From assembly GCA_005406025.1 (NCBI GenBank), contig BGZK01000089.1, forward strand, positions 372,001 through 436,000: a DNA stretch of 64,000 nucleotides. Reading direction: 5' to 3'. Every line of letters begins with the position of its first letter. Position 1 is the stretch's first letter. The translations under genes and the position numbers were made by a program. The notes under the pieces were generated by a model, which worked only from the letters and a program-made list of their open reading frames with translations, ran no database searches and was not told the origin of the DNA. Below are positions 1 through 11,159 of the stretch, piece by piece. The stretch is from Eumeta japonica. Taxonomy: Eukaryota > Arthropoda > Insecta > Lepidoptera > Psychidae.

Positions 1-37
1 GCCGTTGGCGGATGCGGACGAATATGCGTTTAAATAA
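1..37 (+). CDS. 3' end of a cytochrome P450 (exon 2 tail, partial)
   Basis: The window opens inside the last exon of a P450. In the frame starting at base 2 it reads PLADADEYAFK followed by TAA at 35-37, the same C-terminus as the other plus-strand P450 copies here (gene 1 ends PLPDAEEYVFK). Bases 1-39 are identical to 57780-57818, the tail of the solo P450 exon. After base 39 the two flanks diverge. The rest of the gene lies outside the window, so whether it is intact cannot be told. It marks this window as part of a tandem P450 cluster. The call rests on the strong match to two recognisable P450 exon ends rather than on length. Confidence 0.8.
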   Translation, partial: PLADADEYAFK

Positions 38-2600
38 ATCGAAGGTTGAAAACTTCTCGCTAACTACAAAACAGAAACCAAACGGGCATACGTGCGTTTC
101 GTGCACAACTGTCTTCAATTTTCTTGCTTTATATTATTTTACAAATATAGTAAACTTTGTACATATCATTGAGCAGTACAATTTTTCAATATTAACAAAC
201 TTTGTGCAAATGGCAGATGTAACACATTTCCTGCAACTTAGCGTACTTTATTTGCATGGTCGATAAGGAAGAACAAGAAATTGTTATAATGGTTTCTGTA
301 GGATTCATAAATATCAATACTAAAAGTCAGATCTAAGATAAACTTTTTAAATATTTAATTAATTATAAATTAATATTCTTTCTCCATTCCGTCTATTTAC
401 ATAAGATGCATTAAAATCTCACAAACGATTTTGTTTGCAGGCGGAAGTACATCATCACCTGTCAAATAGATTTTCATATATTCGGACATATTTTCAATGT
501 CGAAACATTACTTTAATTTTTTGTTATACTTAAAACACGTTCAGAAATTAAATAATATTTTTGTTATGTTGTTTTGTATTCTGTTATATCATTCTCTTAA
601 ATCAGTACGTTAATTTTTTGCTATAAACATTATAGGGTACTATCCCAGTGCCATTAGCATGACCTATTTTTAAATATATGAAACTTTACGTGCTGAACAG
701 TGTTTCATGTACTTTGAATACTTGCGCACTTACAGAGTTGAGTCTGTGACGAATTTACAAGAACCAGGTGATAAAAGTGTTTAAAAATAAGAGTTATTTA
801 ACTTAAATTTGTATGGCTGATTTTTACATATGTTTTGTAAAATATCACTCTAAAGTAGTAGTATCCAGTATCACCAGACACTTTCCGCGGACCATAATTT
901 CTGACACATGACACTATTATCTTCGAACTATTATTATTCGATTATTCGATTATAATTATTTGAACTATTATATTAGAAGATAATATTACAATATAATTAA
1001 ATACGAAGATGATTTGTTTGTTTGTTTTTTCCTCTTTAAAATTATGCGTACAAGTAGCTTATGATTTGCTTATACCTTGTTCTTATGTTAAAATTGAAAC
1101 CACAATAAATTTATGTAAAAAAAATTCAAGGTTAAACCGTTTTAATGAAACGTAATAACTGATTCTGATAAAGTCTATCGTCACGTAAAACATAAACAAT
1201 TTTTAATCTCTATGTTTGTTGTCTTATATTATGTTAATAATATTATATTATTACATTATGTTTTAATAATAATATTATATTATTGACACATAATGTGTGC
1301 CCTAGTTGCTGACAAATCAATATAAAAATATAATGCTAATATAGTTTTGTTGTCCATGTTTATTTGCTCACTATTATTGAAAAGAGCAAAGGGAGCGATA
1401 TAATAAAAATATAAGGATTCAATTGGATAAATAGAAAAAGAGGAACTGAATTCAGGAATAGAATCTAGATTGGAATCAGTAATGGAATAAGGATCGGGCT
1501 TAGGCTTTAAATAGGTATCAAAATCTTAATCAATATTCTTAATGTACACAGGGAACCCCGGGACTAAAGTTTATCACAAATGTCAAAATGATAAGCCCCT
1601 TTTTTTGCTAGTTAGCAAACTCAGAACTCGCAGAGTTGTATGTGGTTTCTTAAATGTTATTATCGACGGCTGATATTGCCGGTCTAATATAAATTGTTTA
1701 TTAATTATTATAGTTAAATAGAAAAGCCTTTGGTTTCATCGACATGAGAACTAGAAAATATTTTGTTTTACTTTTTTCAACCATGTATTTTCTTGAGAAC
1801 CTTAATGGATTCTTGTAAAACGTTAATAATAGCTTTTTTTTTTTGGAAAAAATCACTCTGTCCGTACGTTTGCAAGGATAGAATCCTAAAATCGATTTTC
1901 AATTTATTTCCCGTCAACTAATTCACTAGAAAGTTTTCATATTCCCCTGCTTCTCTTGATAGTGAAGTTACGCGAACGCCAGCAATCTACATTTACGTTT
2001 TAATTATGACGATGCATTATGCATCGAAATCAAGGTGCACTAAGACTGCACCAATTAACATTTCAAGAAGTCTAATGATGCTCTCAAGGTGATTCGAAAT
2101 GATTACAAAAAGCTAATGTGCCGAGAGATGGCACTGTTTGGTTGTATTACAGAAAGATATTAAATTTTATCTCAAATGCTAATTTGCGGTCAGACAAACC
2201 CAGTTTTGCGGAAAGATGTTTCTCAGTTTTACATATGAGAGCACAATTTATTCTAATATTATGGCATAATTAGAATAATATGGTGAAATTTTATATCCCT
2301 TTCAGACCTTTCGGTTTTGTACTAACGAACACAAATAGGTACACACATATACGTCATTACTGCAATTAGCGGATTTTTCAGAAAGGAGCGCCTTCACGAA
2401 TAGGCCACACATTACACTACACTCCTTAGGTTACGACAAACTCAAATTAGGTTACAACAAACAAACTATTTATCAATGTGAACAAATAATATGTAAAAGA
2501 AAATGTTTGGCTTTTATTGTCCAATCATCAAAACCCTGAAGAATATTTTCATGACTTTTTAAACAAATTAAAATAATAGTACATATTTAGAGTTCCTGTG
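38..2600. other. Intergenic, no gene recognised
   Basis: AT-rich sequence with only short, unremarkable open frames. The AT-only duplicated block around 1234-1284 repeats a taatattatattatt motif. I see no exon, RNA gene or recognisable element. Confidence 0.5.
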
Positions 2601-2670
2601 TGAAATTATAATAAAACTTAAGAACTGTGTTGTTTAATTGCAAATGAATCTAAAGGATTGATTCTTCCTT

Positions 2671-3300
2671 AGGGTTTCGTGATTATTAATAAAAACTCGT
2701 ATAGTTTAAACAGTCTCAAAAAAAAAAATGTTTGGAGATACCTACAAGTCAAAAAACATTGTAAACGTTTTCAGAGTTCCGTGTGAATTGCTGAGAATCA
2801 TTATACTTAAACCGGTTTCAATGAGATTTAAAATGGAGACATCTGGACTCCAATAAAAGGATATTAGATACATTTTTAGGGTTCCGTGAGACTACTGATA
2901 ATACTTATAATTTAAGTGATTTCAATAAAATTTAGAATAGAGACAACTGAAAACCAATAAAGGGATATTTTACACATTTTAGGGTTTCGTGAGAATTACT
3001 GAGAACCCTTATAGTTTCACGACTTTCAATAAAATTTAATATAATGGCAATTGAAAACCAATAAAAATCCGATACATTTTAGGATTCCGTGACAATTACT
3101 GAGAACCCTTATAATTTAAGCAAATTTAATAAAATTTTGAATGGAGACAACTGAAAACCAATAGAGAGATATTCAATACATATTTACGGGTCAGTGAGAA
3201 CTTCTAAAATCCGCATTTTTGATAAAATTATTATGCAGATAATGGAAAGCTAATAAAAGGATTATCAATACATTTTAGGGTTCTGTGAGTATTACTAAGA
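2671..3300. repeat. Tandem array of ~102-bp degenerate units
   Basis: A motif of the form aggGTTcCGTGag followed by attactgagaacccttat recurs at about 2671, 2774, 2878, 2981, 3081, 3186 and 3277, a spacing of 91-105 bp. Within each unit come a TTTCAATAAAATTTA-like block, a GGAGACAACTGAAAACCAAT-like block and GATACATTTTAGG-like DNA leading into the next unit. Copies differ by substitutions and small indels, so the array is old. A weaker relative may sit near 3510. It has no coding potential and reads as a minisatellite or small satellite block. Confidence 0.75.
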
Positions 3301-3309
3301 ATCCATATA

Positions 3310-4980
3310 GTTGAATCGATTTCACTGAAATTAACACAAATTATTGTAGCTAGTACGAAGACTTAGTGGTTAAGGTGTCTTATGGCTCGGTGCTTGTGTT
3401 TTGTAAGATTGATAAGCACTCCTCTTAATATAATTTTAGTAATTTTAATAAAATGGCTATGGAGATAGTTTTAAGCAAGCAGAAAAACACATTATTTATA
3501 ATGTTCTATGGTTGAGTTTTTGTGAAAATTACTAATAAGTATTATGCTTGAACCAGTTTCTCTGAAATTTTCATTTTTTCGAATATTATGCAATTATAAT
3601 ATCTCAGAAAATAGAATTGCAGCCCATGACTCGAAAGAAAGTAATAATCCTAAAATGTATGCCAAATTTATAAACAAAGTTGAATAACAAATTAGTTAAA
3701 AAATATAGGCTAAAGTGTAACAAATACAAGAGGACGAAAATGGAATTTTCCATTTTTTATAGAAGAAAAACGATATCTTCCAATTGTTATTAAATAACTA
3801 CCAATGGTTACTGACAATAATTTAAAGAAAATGATGCAACGAAACTCATGGCTGTACATTTTTTGCATAGAAAACAGTTTTTGACAAGTGTCTAACCGAA
3901 ACCAGCAAAAAAATCAGGTATTTCTGAATAACATTCAAACGTGTATGCGATTGAGTAGTTAGTTGAGTTTAGAGATCGATTGGCAAACGATTTGAGCATC
4001 TGTAACACGATTTTATTATGTATAAAATATTTTGCAAATATTCTACATAATATCTTAATTACGAATAATAAACAAATTTACATCGTTAAACAGAAATTAA
4101 TATTAATGTGATTGGCATACGGGTTTGCCGTTTATCGAACATTTTCATGAGCTCAAATACGTGAACGATAATCCTCAAATATTTCAGAATGAAAACAAAA
4201 TGTGTGCAAATATTATTGTTGTAAAATGATGTTCTTAGAGGCTGATTTAATAAGAAGCGATAAATTTCAAATAAGTGTATAATTTCAAGAAGAAACAAAC
4301 TAATTTATTTACTTAATTTATTTTTATTTTCATAATTCTCTAACGTCGTTATCGTTTTCCTTTAGTCACCTTCGTCGTTGGATCCATTACAAACAATCTT
4401 ATGTCGTAATAATAATTGCTAACTTATGTTTTGCATTTATAGTGTTAAAATTACTTTAGCACCACCTAGAATGTTAAAATTATCATAGTCAAATAGTAAA
4501 ATTATCATTGCATATATAAGGTAATAACGTTTATGCCTTTCAAATTATGATGTATCTAGAATTCTTGCAATTTTAACGTATTTTCTGTGGAAGTTTTTAT
4601 TCCTTTTATCGCACATAAACCTCTTTTTATAATAATTTTTATTTCCTCTTTTATATTATATGCTAAAAGTCTCTTGTCATCAACACTAAAATTACTTGAC
4701 AATAGATGGCGTTGGCTAAACCAAACTGTGATTATGAATATATTATTACGTCAGTAAGACCGAAAAATATTATATATATTTCATCGATATGTAACTCGTT
4801 TCTAAATATATTTTCCAAAAGAACATGATTTACCAAAAAAAAAACGAGCGAATCTCGGTCATCCAGGTACTATGTGTTTATGAACGTAACAAATTTGTTT
4901 CTGTGTGCACTCACACGTACATAAATACAGCCGGTTTTTCATGAATTTCAAAATTAAATATAAAAATAAGTAAAGGATCA
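3310..4980. other. Intergenic, no gene recognised
   Basis: AT-rich sequence without supported genes. A short stretch at 3362-3380 resembles a tRNA A box (cttagtggttaaggtg), as in tRNA-derived SINE heads, but no B box or tRNA fold follows. Confidence 0.45.
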
Positions 4981-4989
4981 TATTTGAAA

Positions 4990-6800
4990 ATCACACAACA
5001 AAATTCATATTTTTCAAAATAGCAAAAACACGGAACCTTTATAGTTTCGTTATGTCCGTCCTTCGGTCAAATTACAAAAATAAATATTTGTAGTTGGGGC
5101 ACACCTCACATATAACAGAAACTGAAAAAAAAATTTCAGTAAACATCAATGAGTGGCACATATTGCGTCAGTTCTTTTAAAACACTTTAAGGTTTCTAAA
5201 TATTTTTTTTGATTACGTCAATAATTTCGGAAATAATCGCTCCGAAAGTTGCGAAAACTGTAAGTAATAGACGCTAGCCTGCAACAATTGCAACGTGCAT
5301 TAATATGCAGTATGCAACCCACTGCTGACCCTTTAATCTACCCCTCCACTATGAATCTCTATCCAAAGAATTGAATATTGATTTGAGAGGATTGACTGAT
5401 ATCGAACACCTAAGCAAGTGTTAATTTTATAATTATCTCAATCCATTAATCGTTATATTAATTTCTACGTACGGTATGGTTTCATGCCTGGTTGGCATGA
5501 AACCATGCCAACCAGGTACATCCTCATGAAAATGCAGACAGTCACATCCACCAGGGTGTAAGGAGTGTTAAAAACAACCGACAAATGCGGACACGACCTC
5601 GTTAAGTGAAACGCTGTCATGCAATGATTTTGTTTTTTTTTCTCAACGAAACTTTCACTTAACGAGGTTGTGTCCGCATTTGTCGGTTGTTTTTAACACT
5701 CCTTACACCCTGGTGGATGTGACTGTCTTCATTTTGCTGAGGATATGCTTGGTTGCCATATAATGTACGTAGAGATTAACAATATATCGATTAGTGGACT
5801 GAGATAATTATAAAAGTAACACTTGCTTAGGTGTTCAATATTAGTCAATCCTCTCAAATCATATTCAATTCTTTGGATAGAGATTTGTAGTGGAGGGACA
5901 AATTCGAGGGTCAGCGGTGGGTTGCATGCTGCATGTTAATGCATGTTGAACGGAAGCGTCTAATTTATAAGATTTCCGAGCATTAACACCTCACACAATA
6001 AAATGTCCCCGCCACTACTCCACTACTAAACTGCACGAAATATGCAAAATAACTAAGGTAATGCTTAATAAATACTTTCAACAAAATTATTTTGAAAATG
6101 ATCTGATATACTGTTTTTTGAATTATTTATGAAAAAATACGCTTCGCAACAAAAAGATGTAAGTGCTATGAAGATACGCTCTTTTGCTGATGCACTTTAG
6201 TTTACACTAGTTTAATAGTCATAGTCGACATACCTACTTGTTTTTCTAGTTAAAGGTGACTAAAGTGCTTATAACTATTCTGTGCGGGAAACATGGAAAA
6301 AGTGCAACAACGTACTTCTTTTATCTGTTGTGCATGTCTTTGTAATAATGGGTTCGAAATTCTACAATGAGCATGGTCCGACATGCTCTTGGCCAGTTTT
6401 TTTTAATGTTAATTATTGATTCATTTCTATTGTAGAATCTAAGCGCGCGACGAAATAAATTTGTATCAAATCGAAGTGTCGCATTTACGTAGTAATGTAC
6501 GCAAACCCGTGGTACTATCGATTGAATAATATAAGTAACAGACTTAAAACTAAAAAAATAATAAGAAATTTTAAAGTGTTTAAGTTTTATGTTAAATAAA
6601 CCTTCTTTGAAATGTGCGATCTGATTGATTAGACGTTTGTGTATCGACAGAGCTATGTGGAGAACAGATATAATACCTACCGGTTCATATAGGTATTCTA
6701 ATCTATTGCATGAACGTGCGACACACGCGCTGTGAATAAAAATCCGTCCGGTCCAGTTCGGCACCGTCTGCTCTAATCTGTTCAGTAGGTACTTCAAATT
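4990..6800 (-). mobile_element. 3' end of a non-LTR retrotransposon (LINE), interrupted by a foldback element
   Basis: On the minus strand, 6797-6321 is an open stretch of 158 codons whose end (FRRALRFYNRNESI ... FRTHYYKDMHNR) resembles the C-terminal region that follows the reverse transcriptase domain in CR1/Jockey-type LINEs (inference from pattern). The following DNA down to about 4990 matches, in inverted orientation, 44193-45000. Shared blocks include the tttccatgtttcccgcacag, agagcgattatttccga and cggacggaccgacatgac regions. Both copies end near a GTTCCGTGTTTTTGC-like or GGAACCCTAAAAA 3' end common in lepidopteran LINEs. The match is broken at 5267-5964 by an inserted inverted repeat that is absent from the 44-kb copy. 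The element is 5' truncated and inactive. Confidence 0.65.
5267..5964. mobile_element. Foldback (long inverted-repeat) element, ~700 bp
   Basis: Two arms of about 340 bp face each other around an A/T-rich centre near 5635. Outer ends read TAATAGACGCT (5267) and AGCGTCTAATTTA (about 5955). Paired blocks include the GCAACCCACTGCTGACC region, CTCTATCCAAAGAATTG, CACCTAAGCAAGTGTTA, and the GTCACATCCACCAGGGTGTA to CACTTAACGAGGT segment next to the centre. The left arm has an extra small palindrome (5478-5504). No open reading frame is present, so it is non-autonomous. It is inserted in the 3' region of the minus-strand LINE. Truncated copies lie at 38581-38930 and 60112-60345. Confidence 0.85.
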
Positions 6801-6869
6801 GAAGAGAGGAAAATTTTGAATCTACTCTCTATCTAGACTCTGCATAAAGAAGTGCGATAAATTATATCC

Positions 6870-7070
6870 TAATTAGATTACTGCTAGTGAAACACGAATA
6901 GTTTTCTTTAAATCTATCTATTCCTTTTCGAGGGATGCTCGAACAAACCATATAGACAAATAAACAGACAGACGAAAATTTTAAAAGGAGCCTAAAAGCA
7001 GCCATTTTGCGACATGTATTATGTATATAATAAATATCATTTACTTTAAAAATATATATATAATGTACAG
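6870..7070 (-). repeat. Decayed LINE 3'-region fragment
   Basis: Read on the minus strand it contains CGTCTGTCTGTTTATTTGTC followed by a CCTCGAAAAGGAATAGATAG block. The same order (CCGTCTGTCTGTCTATC, then TTCTCGGGAATAGATAGAG) occurs on the plus strand at 18940-18990. From memory this is a common motif order in 3' regions of lepidopteran LINEs. Short and strongly diverged. Confidence 0.45.
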
Positions 7071-7099
7071 GTTTGGCTTTTTTACGATTTCATCAATGT

Positions 7100-8165
7100 A
7101 TTGATTAAGTTGTATGCAGCTCTGGAGCACGAGAGCAACCAGCCAAGGCTCTAGTAAAAAAAAAAAGTTTAAATGAGTTCGTCTCACGCGTCGACTGTTC
7201 TTCATCTTTTACGTAGAGGTGGAGGGTGCGGGACGAAGTTGTTTACATCTCAAAAAAGAAATATAGATTATATTTATTATCGAATATATTTTTAAGGGGA
7301 ATCATTGTGTATTTTTAATTATTCAACTGTTCGCAATATTGCGCCCTCTTACGATGGACGTCATCGATGCAGTTTCTGAGTAACTTCTTGCAGTCGGTTA
7401 TGCATCGTTGGACTTCCGGGAGGACACGAATGAATAGGTCAGCTGGTCTTCTTAGCTTCCGATCGAATGTTACAATCGAAATTTTGGAGTTATATAAAAA
7501 TAGTTCCATTTGAAAATTTTAAAACAAATATAAGTTGTACGTACAGCGCAACGTTAACTTATGCCGAGCGCTAAATTTTTACTCAGTTTTCAATTCACCA
7601 TACCAATGTAATATAATATAATATAAACATGCCTAGGAATGAATGGCAAAAGGGTGTCTCAAAATGTCATGTCGCTGGCGTCGACCTCGGATCGTAATAC
7701 AACGTTGTACGGTATATTATGCAGTTATTTATCTGGTTCTCGGCTGTTTGCTGCCGGACAGGCTTATGTAGCTTAATTCGCAAGAGGTGACTAAATGGAA
7801 TTGAAATAGAAGCAATTGATTGCTCAGAGCTAACAGTGAAAGTTCTATGTAAAGTACAACCGATGAAACTTTGCCGCTCTGAAATGGCTGCAAATGATAT
7901 ACTGCGCAGGTATTACGCCCAGACAATTCTTTCTTCTCCGTTGCGTTCCTATTTTACACCATTGCGACGCTTTCGTGACGAACTTCACAGCGGCAGAGTT
8001 TCGTGCGTTGCACTTTAATAGTGATGCGTCAGATCAAATGGATAGGTTGCTTAGACATGAATTATATAAACTTAAATTCATTGCCACATGTAATATACTA
8101 AAATCTAGGCTCTTGATTATAAATAATATTGATATCGTTTAGAGACTAAAAATTTTGAAAATGAA
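7100..8165. other. Intergenic, no gene recognised
   Basis: Several short open frames occur here, the longest 60-82 codons, for example 7894-8142 (+) and 7509-7315 (-). None shows a family resemblance, signal or splice context I can support. Confidence 0.4.
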
Positions 8166-8170
8166 AAATG

Positions 8171-8471
8171 GTTTAAAAAACTAAAAAACCGCTTTAATGA
8201 TAAATCTAACTAAAAAGTGAAAAAATTTGAATAAAATAATGAACGAAAAATATTAGTATGTAGTTGTGCAAAAAGCGTTGGGCGCTCGATGAATCAGTTC
8301 TCGAAAATATTCGATCGGTATGGTTATTCCAAAAATGGTACCAAAGAATGGCACAAGGCGCCCCACGCTTTTTTCATAATAATCCTAATATTTTTCATTC
8401 ATTATTTTATTTCTATATTTTTCACTTTTTAGTTCGATTTATCATTAGAAAATGTTTTTTAGTTTTTTAAA
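8171..8471. mobile_element. Inverted-repeat MITE-like element (~300 bp)
   Basis: Left arm 8171-8290 (starting gtttaaaaaactaaaaaacc) pairs with right arm 8350-8471 (ending gttttttagttttttaaaa). Matching inner blocks include gataaat-aactaaaaagtg against cactttttagttcgatttatc, and gcaaaaagcgttgggcgct against ggcgccccacgctttttt. The 60-bp centre is unpaired. There is no transposase. The 68-codon open frame across it (8264-8470) is a by-product of the repeat. Confidence 0.7.
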
Positions 8472-9419
8472 ATTATATTAGTAAAATGCTGCTCCAGTTA
8501 CAACCCACGGCAGGTGTCTGATACAAGTTTTTTTTTAACACATTCAAAAAAGAAGTTATACTTTGATTCACAGACGCCAATAAAGTGTATGCAAGCAATG
8601 CCTTATCAGTCAACTTTTGCTGTTAGCATTTTGGCAAAAGACATCTGTTTGCAACGCCCGATGGTGAGGTTTCGTCATATCACATGAAAATTTCTGAGAA
8701 ATATACAGGGAAATATAACGACAGATTATTATCCTATAGTGTCGACTCTCCGTACAATGGAGATGTGTGACATTGCTGAGACCAATTTCGATATTTGATT
8801 GTGAATATTAATGAGTTCGAATATTGAAAGTTGTCACCTTTAACCTAACCTATCTTTTGTCGTAAATAAATTTGCTTGATAATTTTGTTTTCGACTCTTG
8901 TTGTCGAGCGGCGCCCACTATATTAAGATTGTAAACTGATTATTTATTAGAGACTACAATACGATTAGACAATTCAGCCCAGAGCGAATATCAGTGACAT
9001 GTCAGATGTCATAATAAAAGAACAAAACACCTTTAATCTTATGTCTCTAGCTTACAATAAAAGTTTGTGCATTGAATTTGTTTGTATTTCATTTTTATTA
9101 TAATATCACTTTTAAAAGTATAACATCATGATTAATTGATTTACCAAAACCAATTGCTTTTGTTTGCGCCTCAAAATTATAATTTTTTACTTACGGATAT
9201 AAGAATACAGACACTTTTCATGGAGTGTACTCAATGCACATTTAAAGACAAAATTGATTGACGTACTAATATTATAAATATGAAAGTTTTTATGTTTGGG
9301 TGTTTGTTACTTGATCATTTTTTTAACGGCTGAAGAGAAATTAGGTGGAACTTAAGCTGAAATATAACTTATACATCAAAATTACGTATAGGCTATAATC
9401 TATACAGGTACTAACTTTT

Positions 9420-10045
9420 GCTCACGGCTTCGCTTACGTGATCGTAGAACGAATTGTTTACATGTACCTATCGCTTATTAGTAACCGCTATGTTCAAGAG
9501 TGCTTTAAGTTAAACATTGTTTTGGGATCGGAATTGCGAGCAAAGCCCGGGATCAGAATCAAGAGCTTAAGTGAGATAGTTCCATATTAAGAAAGTAGCA
9601 GCATTACCTGTGCTTTTGGTATAAGAATAACGGTTCTTTGGTATGGATTGGAGAACGGGACCGAGATCGGGATTGATGATTGATGTCTTTATCAATGGAT
9701 ATAGATATAGAAGATAGTTTGATGATTGATGACCTTATTAATGGATGTAGAAGGTAAAATAATTTGTTGTACATGCATTCATGATTGATGATTTTATCAA
9801 TGAATATTAAAGATAAAATAATTCGTTGTACATGCATATGGGTGTGTATGAATGTGTATGAATTAGATGTATTTTGAATAACACTGGATTCTATATCTGG
9901 GTCAGAAACAGAATCAAAAGCAGATCGAGAAATGAATACTGAAGAAGGATTCGAGATCACTATTGACAGCGAGATCGATTGATATAAAAGACAAAAGCAT
10001 TCATTTGATGTCCACGCGGTCGGCACAGTAGACGAAAACTAGTTA
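9420..10045. repeat. Diverged dispersed repeats, purine-rich
   Basis: The segment 9414-9440 carries a ctcacggcttcgcttacgtg motif like those at 13760 and, inverted, 16308. Following sequence repeats gggatcggaattg / gatcagaatcaag words. A related piece at 9940-10040 (attgatataaaagac then aaagcattcatttgatgtc) matches 30480-30590 on the same strand. It includes a locally repeated gattgatga(t)ttttatcaatg unit at about 9670, 9725 and 9785. Non-coding and old. Confidence 0.5.
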
Positions 10046-10380
10046 ATATATAAATTATTGTCTTTCACGAATTTCAAATGATATCGAAATTCACAGAAGC
10101 GATAGTGGCAAAGGCTGAATTTTAGATAGAACTTCATTTCCATAGACAGCTTATTTTAGCTTGTGAACGCTTAAATCAAATTAAAAAGGCATAAAGCGAA
10201 TTCCTCTGATAGCCATAGAGTTTCATCAACAGCCTTGTTATTTTCGATTCCTTATCAGCCAACTAATAATTTTAATTTTCACGCACAAGTGTCGTGTTTT
10301 TTATCTTTACCATAAATATATTAGTTTCACGTCATATGAGCATATTTTTAATTTGTAAAGTTTTATATGATTTTTTTCTA

Positions 10381-10406
10381 TGACACCATCCTTATGGGTG
10401 GTGTCA
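10381..10406. repeat. Short hairpin
   Basis: tgacaccatcc and gggtggtgtca are complementary arms of 11 nt (one G:T pairing) around a 4-nt loop. No T-run follows in a way that would mean anything in a eukaryote. Function unknown. Confidence 0.5.
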
Positions 10407-10936
10407 TCAAAGATGTTAAAAATGTTTTCGGTCTCATTATTGAGATTGTAGGCAAATCATAGTAACGCTCGAACTTTATCTGAAAAGCTATCAATTAATT
10501 CTAACCTTCCTTCTGAGCGCTGTGTTCGTCACACTGCCCTCGTTAACGAGCGAGTCGAGCACCACCGATTAAGATAAGATTTCTCATATAGAAACGGTTT
10601 TTTTTTTCATATAGAAAATTCACGTAGATAAAACGAAAAGACGGGGACGGTCATAATAACCTGATTTACAAAGATATGTTTTTACATGCAGGTATTGCGT
10701 GACTCTTCAATTGATATTTGGACTGTGGCGAGTCACGATTAGCTCATATATCAACGAATTTGCGCAGAGTATTAATAAATTGGTGCTACTTGTGTTCGGT
10801 ATCGATTTTATTGATTCACGGACACCGCTTGATGTTATCAATTTCGGTAGTTGAATATTCTTTCATAGACTCGTTTCGCGTGTCTATTTTCATCATTTAA
10901 GACTCGTGACGAATCTAGTGATAGATCGACTTTGAA

Positions 10937-11154
10937 ATTGGACCATGTCATGCCAACATGAGTCAACCCACACGGAACTAATTTCGAGATAAATCAAGTT
11001 AAAATCTAAAACTGTTTTTTTTTAATATTTCTACTTTCACTTATTTGTTTCGTAGGTGTAACAAATAAGGCATATTTTGCGATAGTGAGCATTAAAATCT
11101 CATTTTCGATCAACAAATTGAGGGTTGACTCATTTTGGCATAACGTGGTCCAAT
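10937..11154. mobile_element. MITE with 33-bp terminal inverted repeats
   Basis: The left end (10937-10969, attggaccatgtcatgcc...) and right end (11122-11154, ...ggcataacgtggtccaat) are inverted repeats with about 3 mismatches in 33 bp. The element is 218 bp with no coding capacity, as expected for a miniature inverted-repeat transposable element. I could not assign a superfamily or confirm a target-site duplication. Confidence 0.75.
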
Positions 11155-11159
11155 TATTA

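Noticed and set aside
2671..3300. CRISPR array
   Set aside because: Units are long, degenerate and contiguous with no unique spacers, and this is a eukaryotic genome.
3352..3425. tRNA-derived SINE head
   Set aside because: Only an A-box-like word (cttagtggttaaggtg) is visible; the B box and SINE tail are missing.
6321..6797. 158-codon minus-strand frame as a host gene
   Set aside because: Its end matches a decayed LINE copy at 44 kb and it continues into LINE 3' sequence, so it is retroelement-derived.
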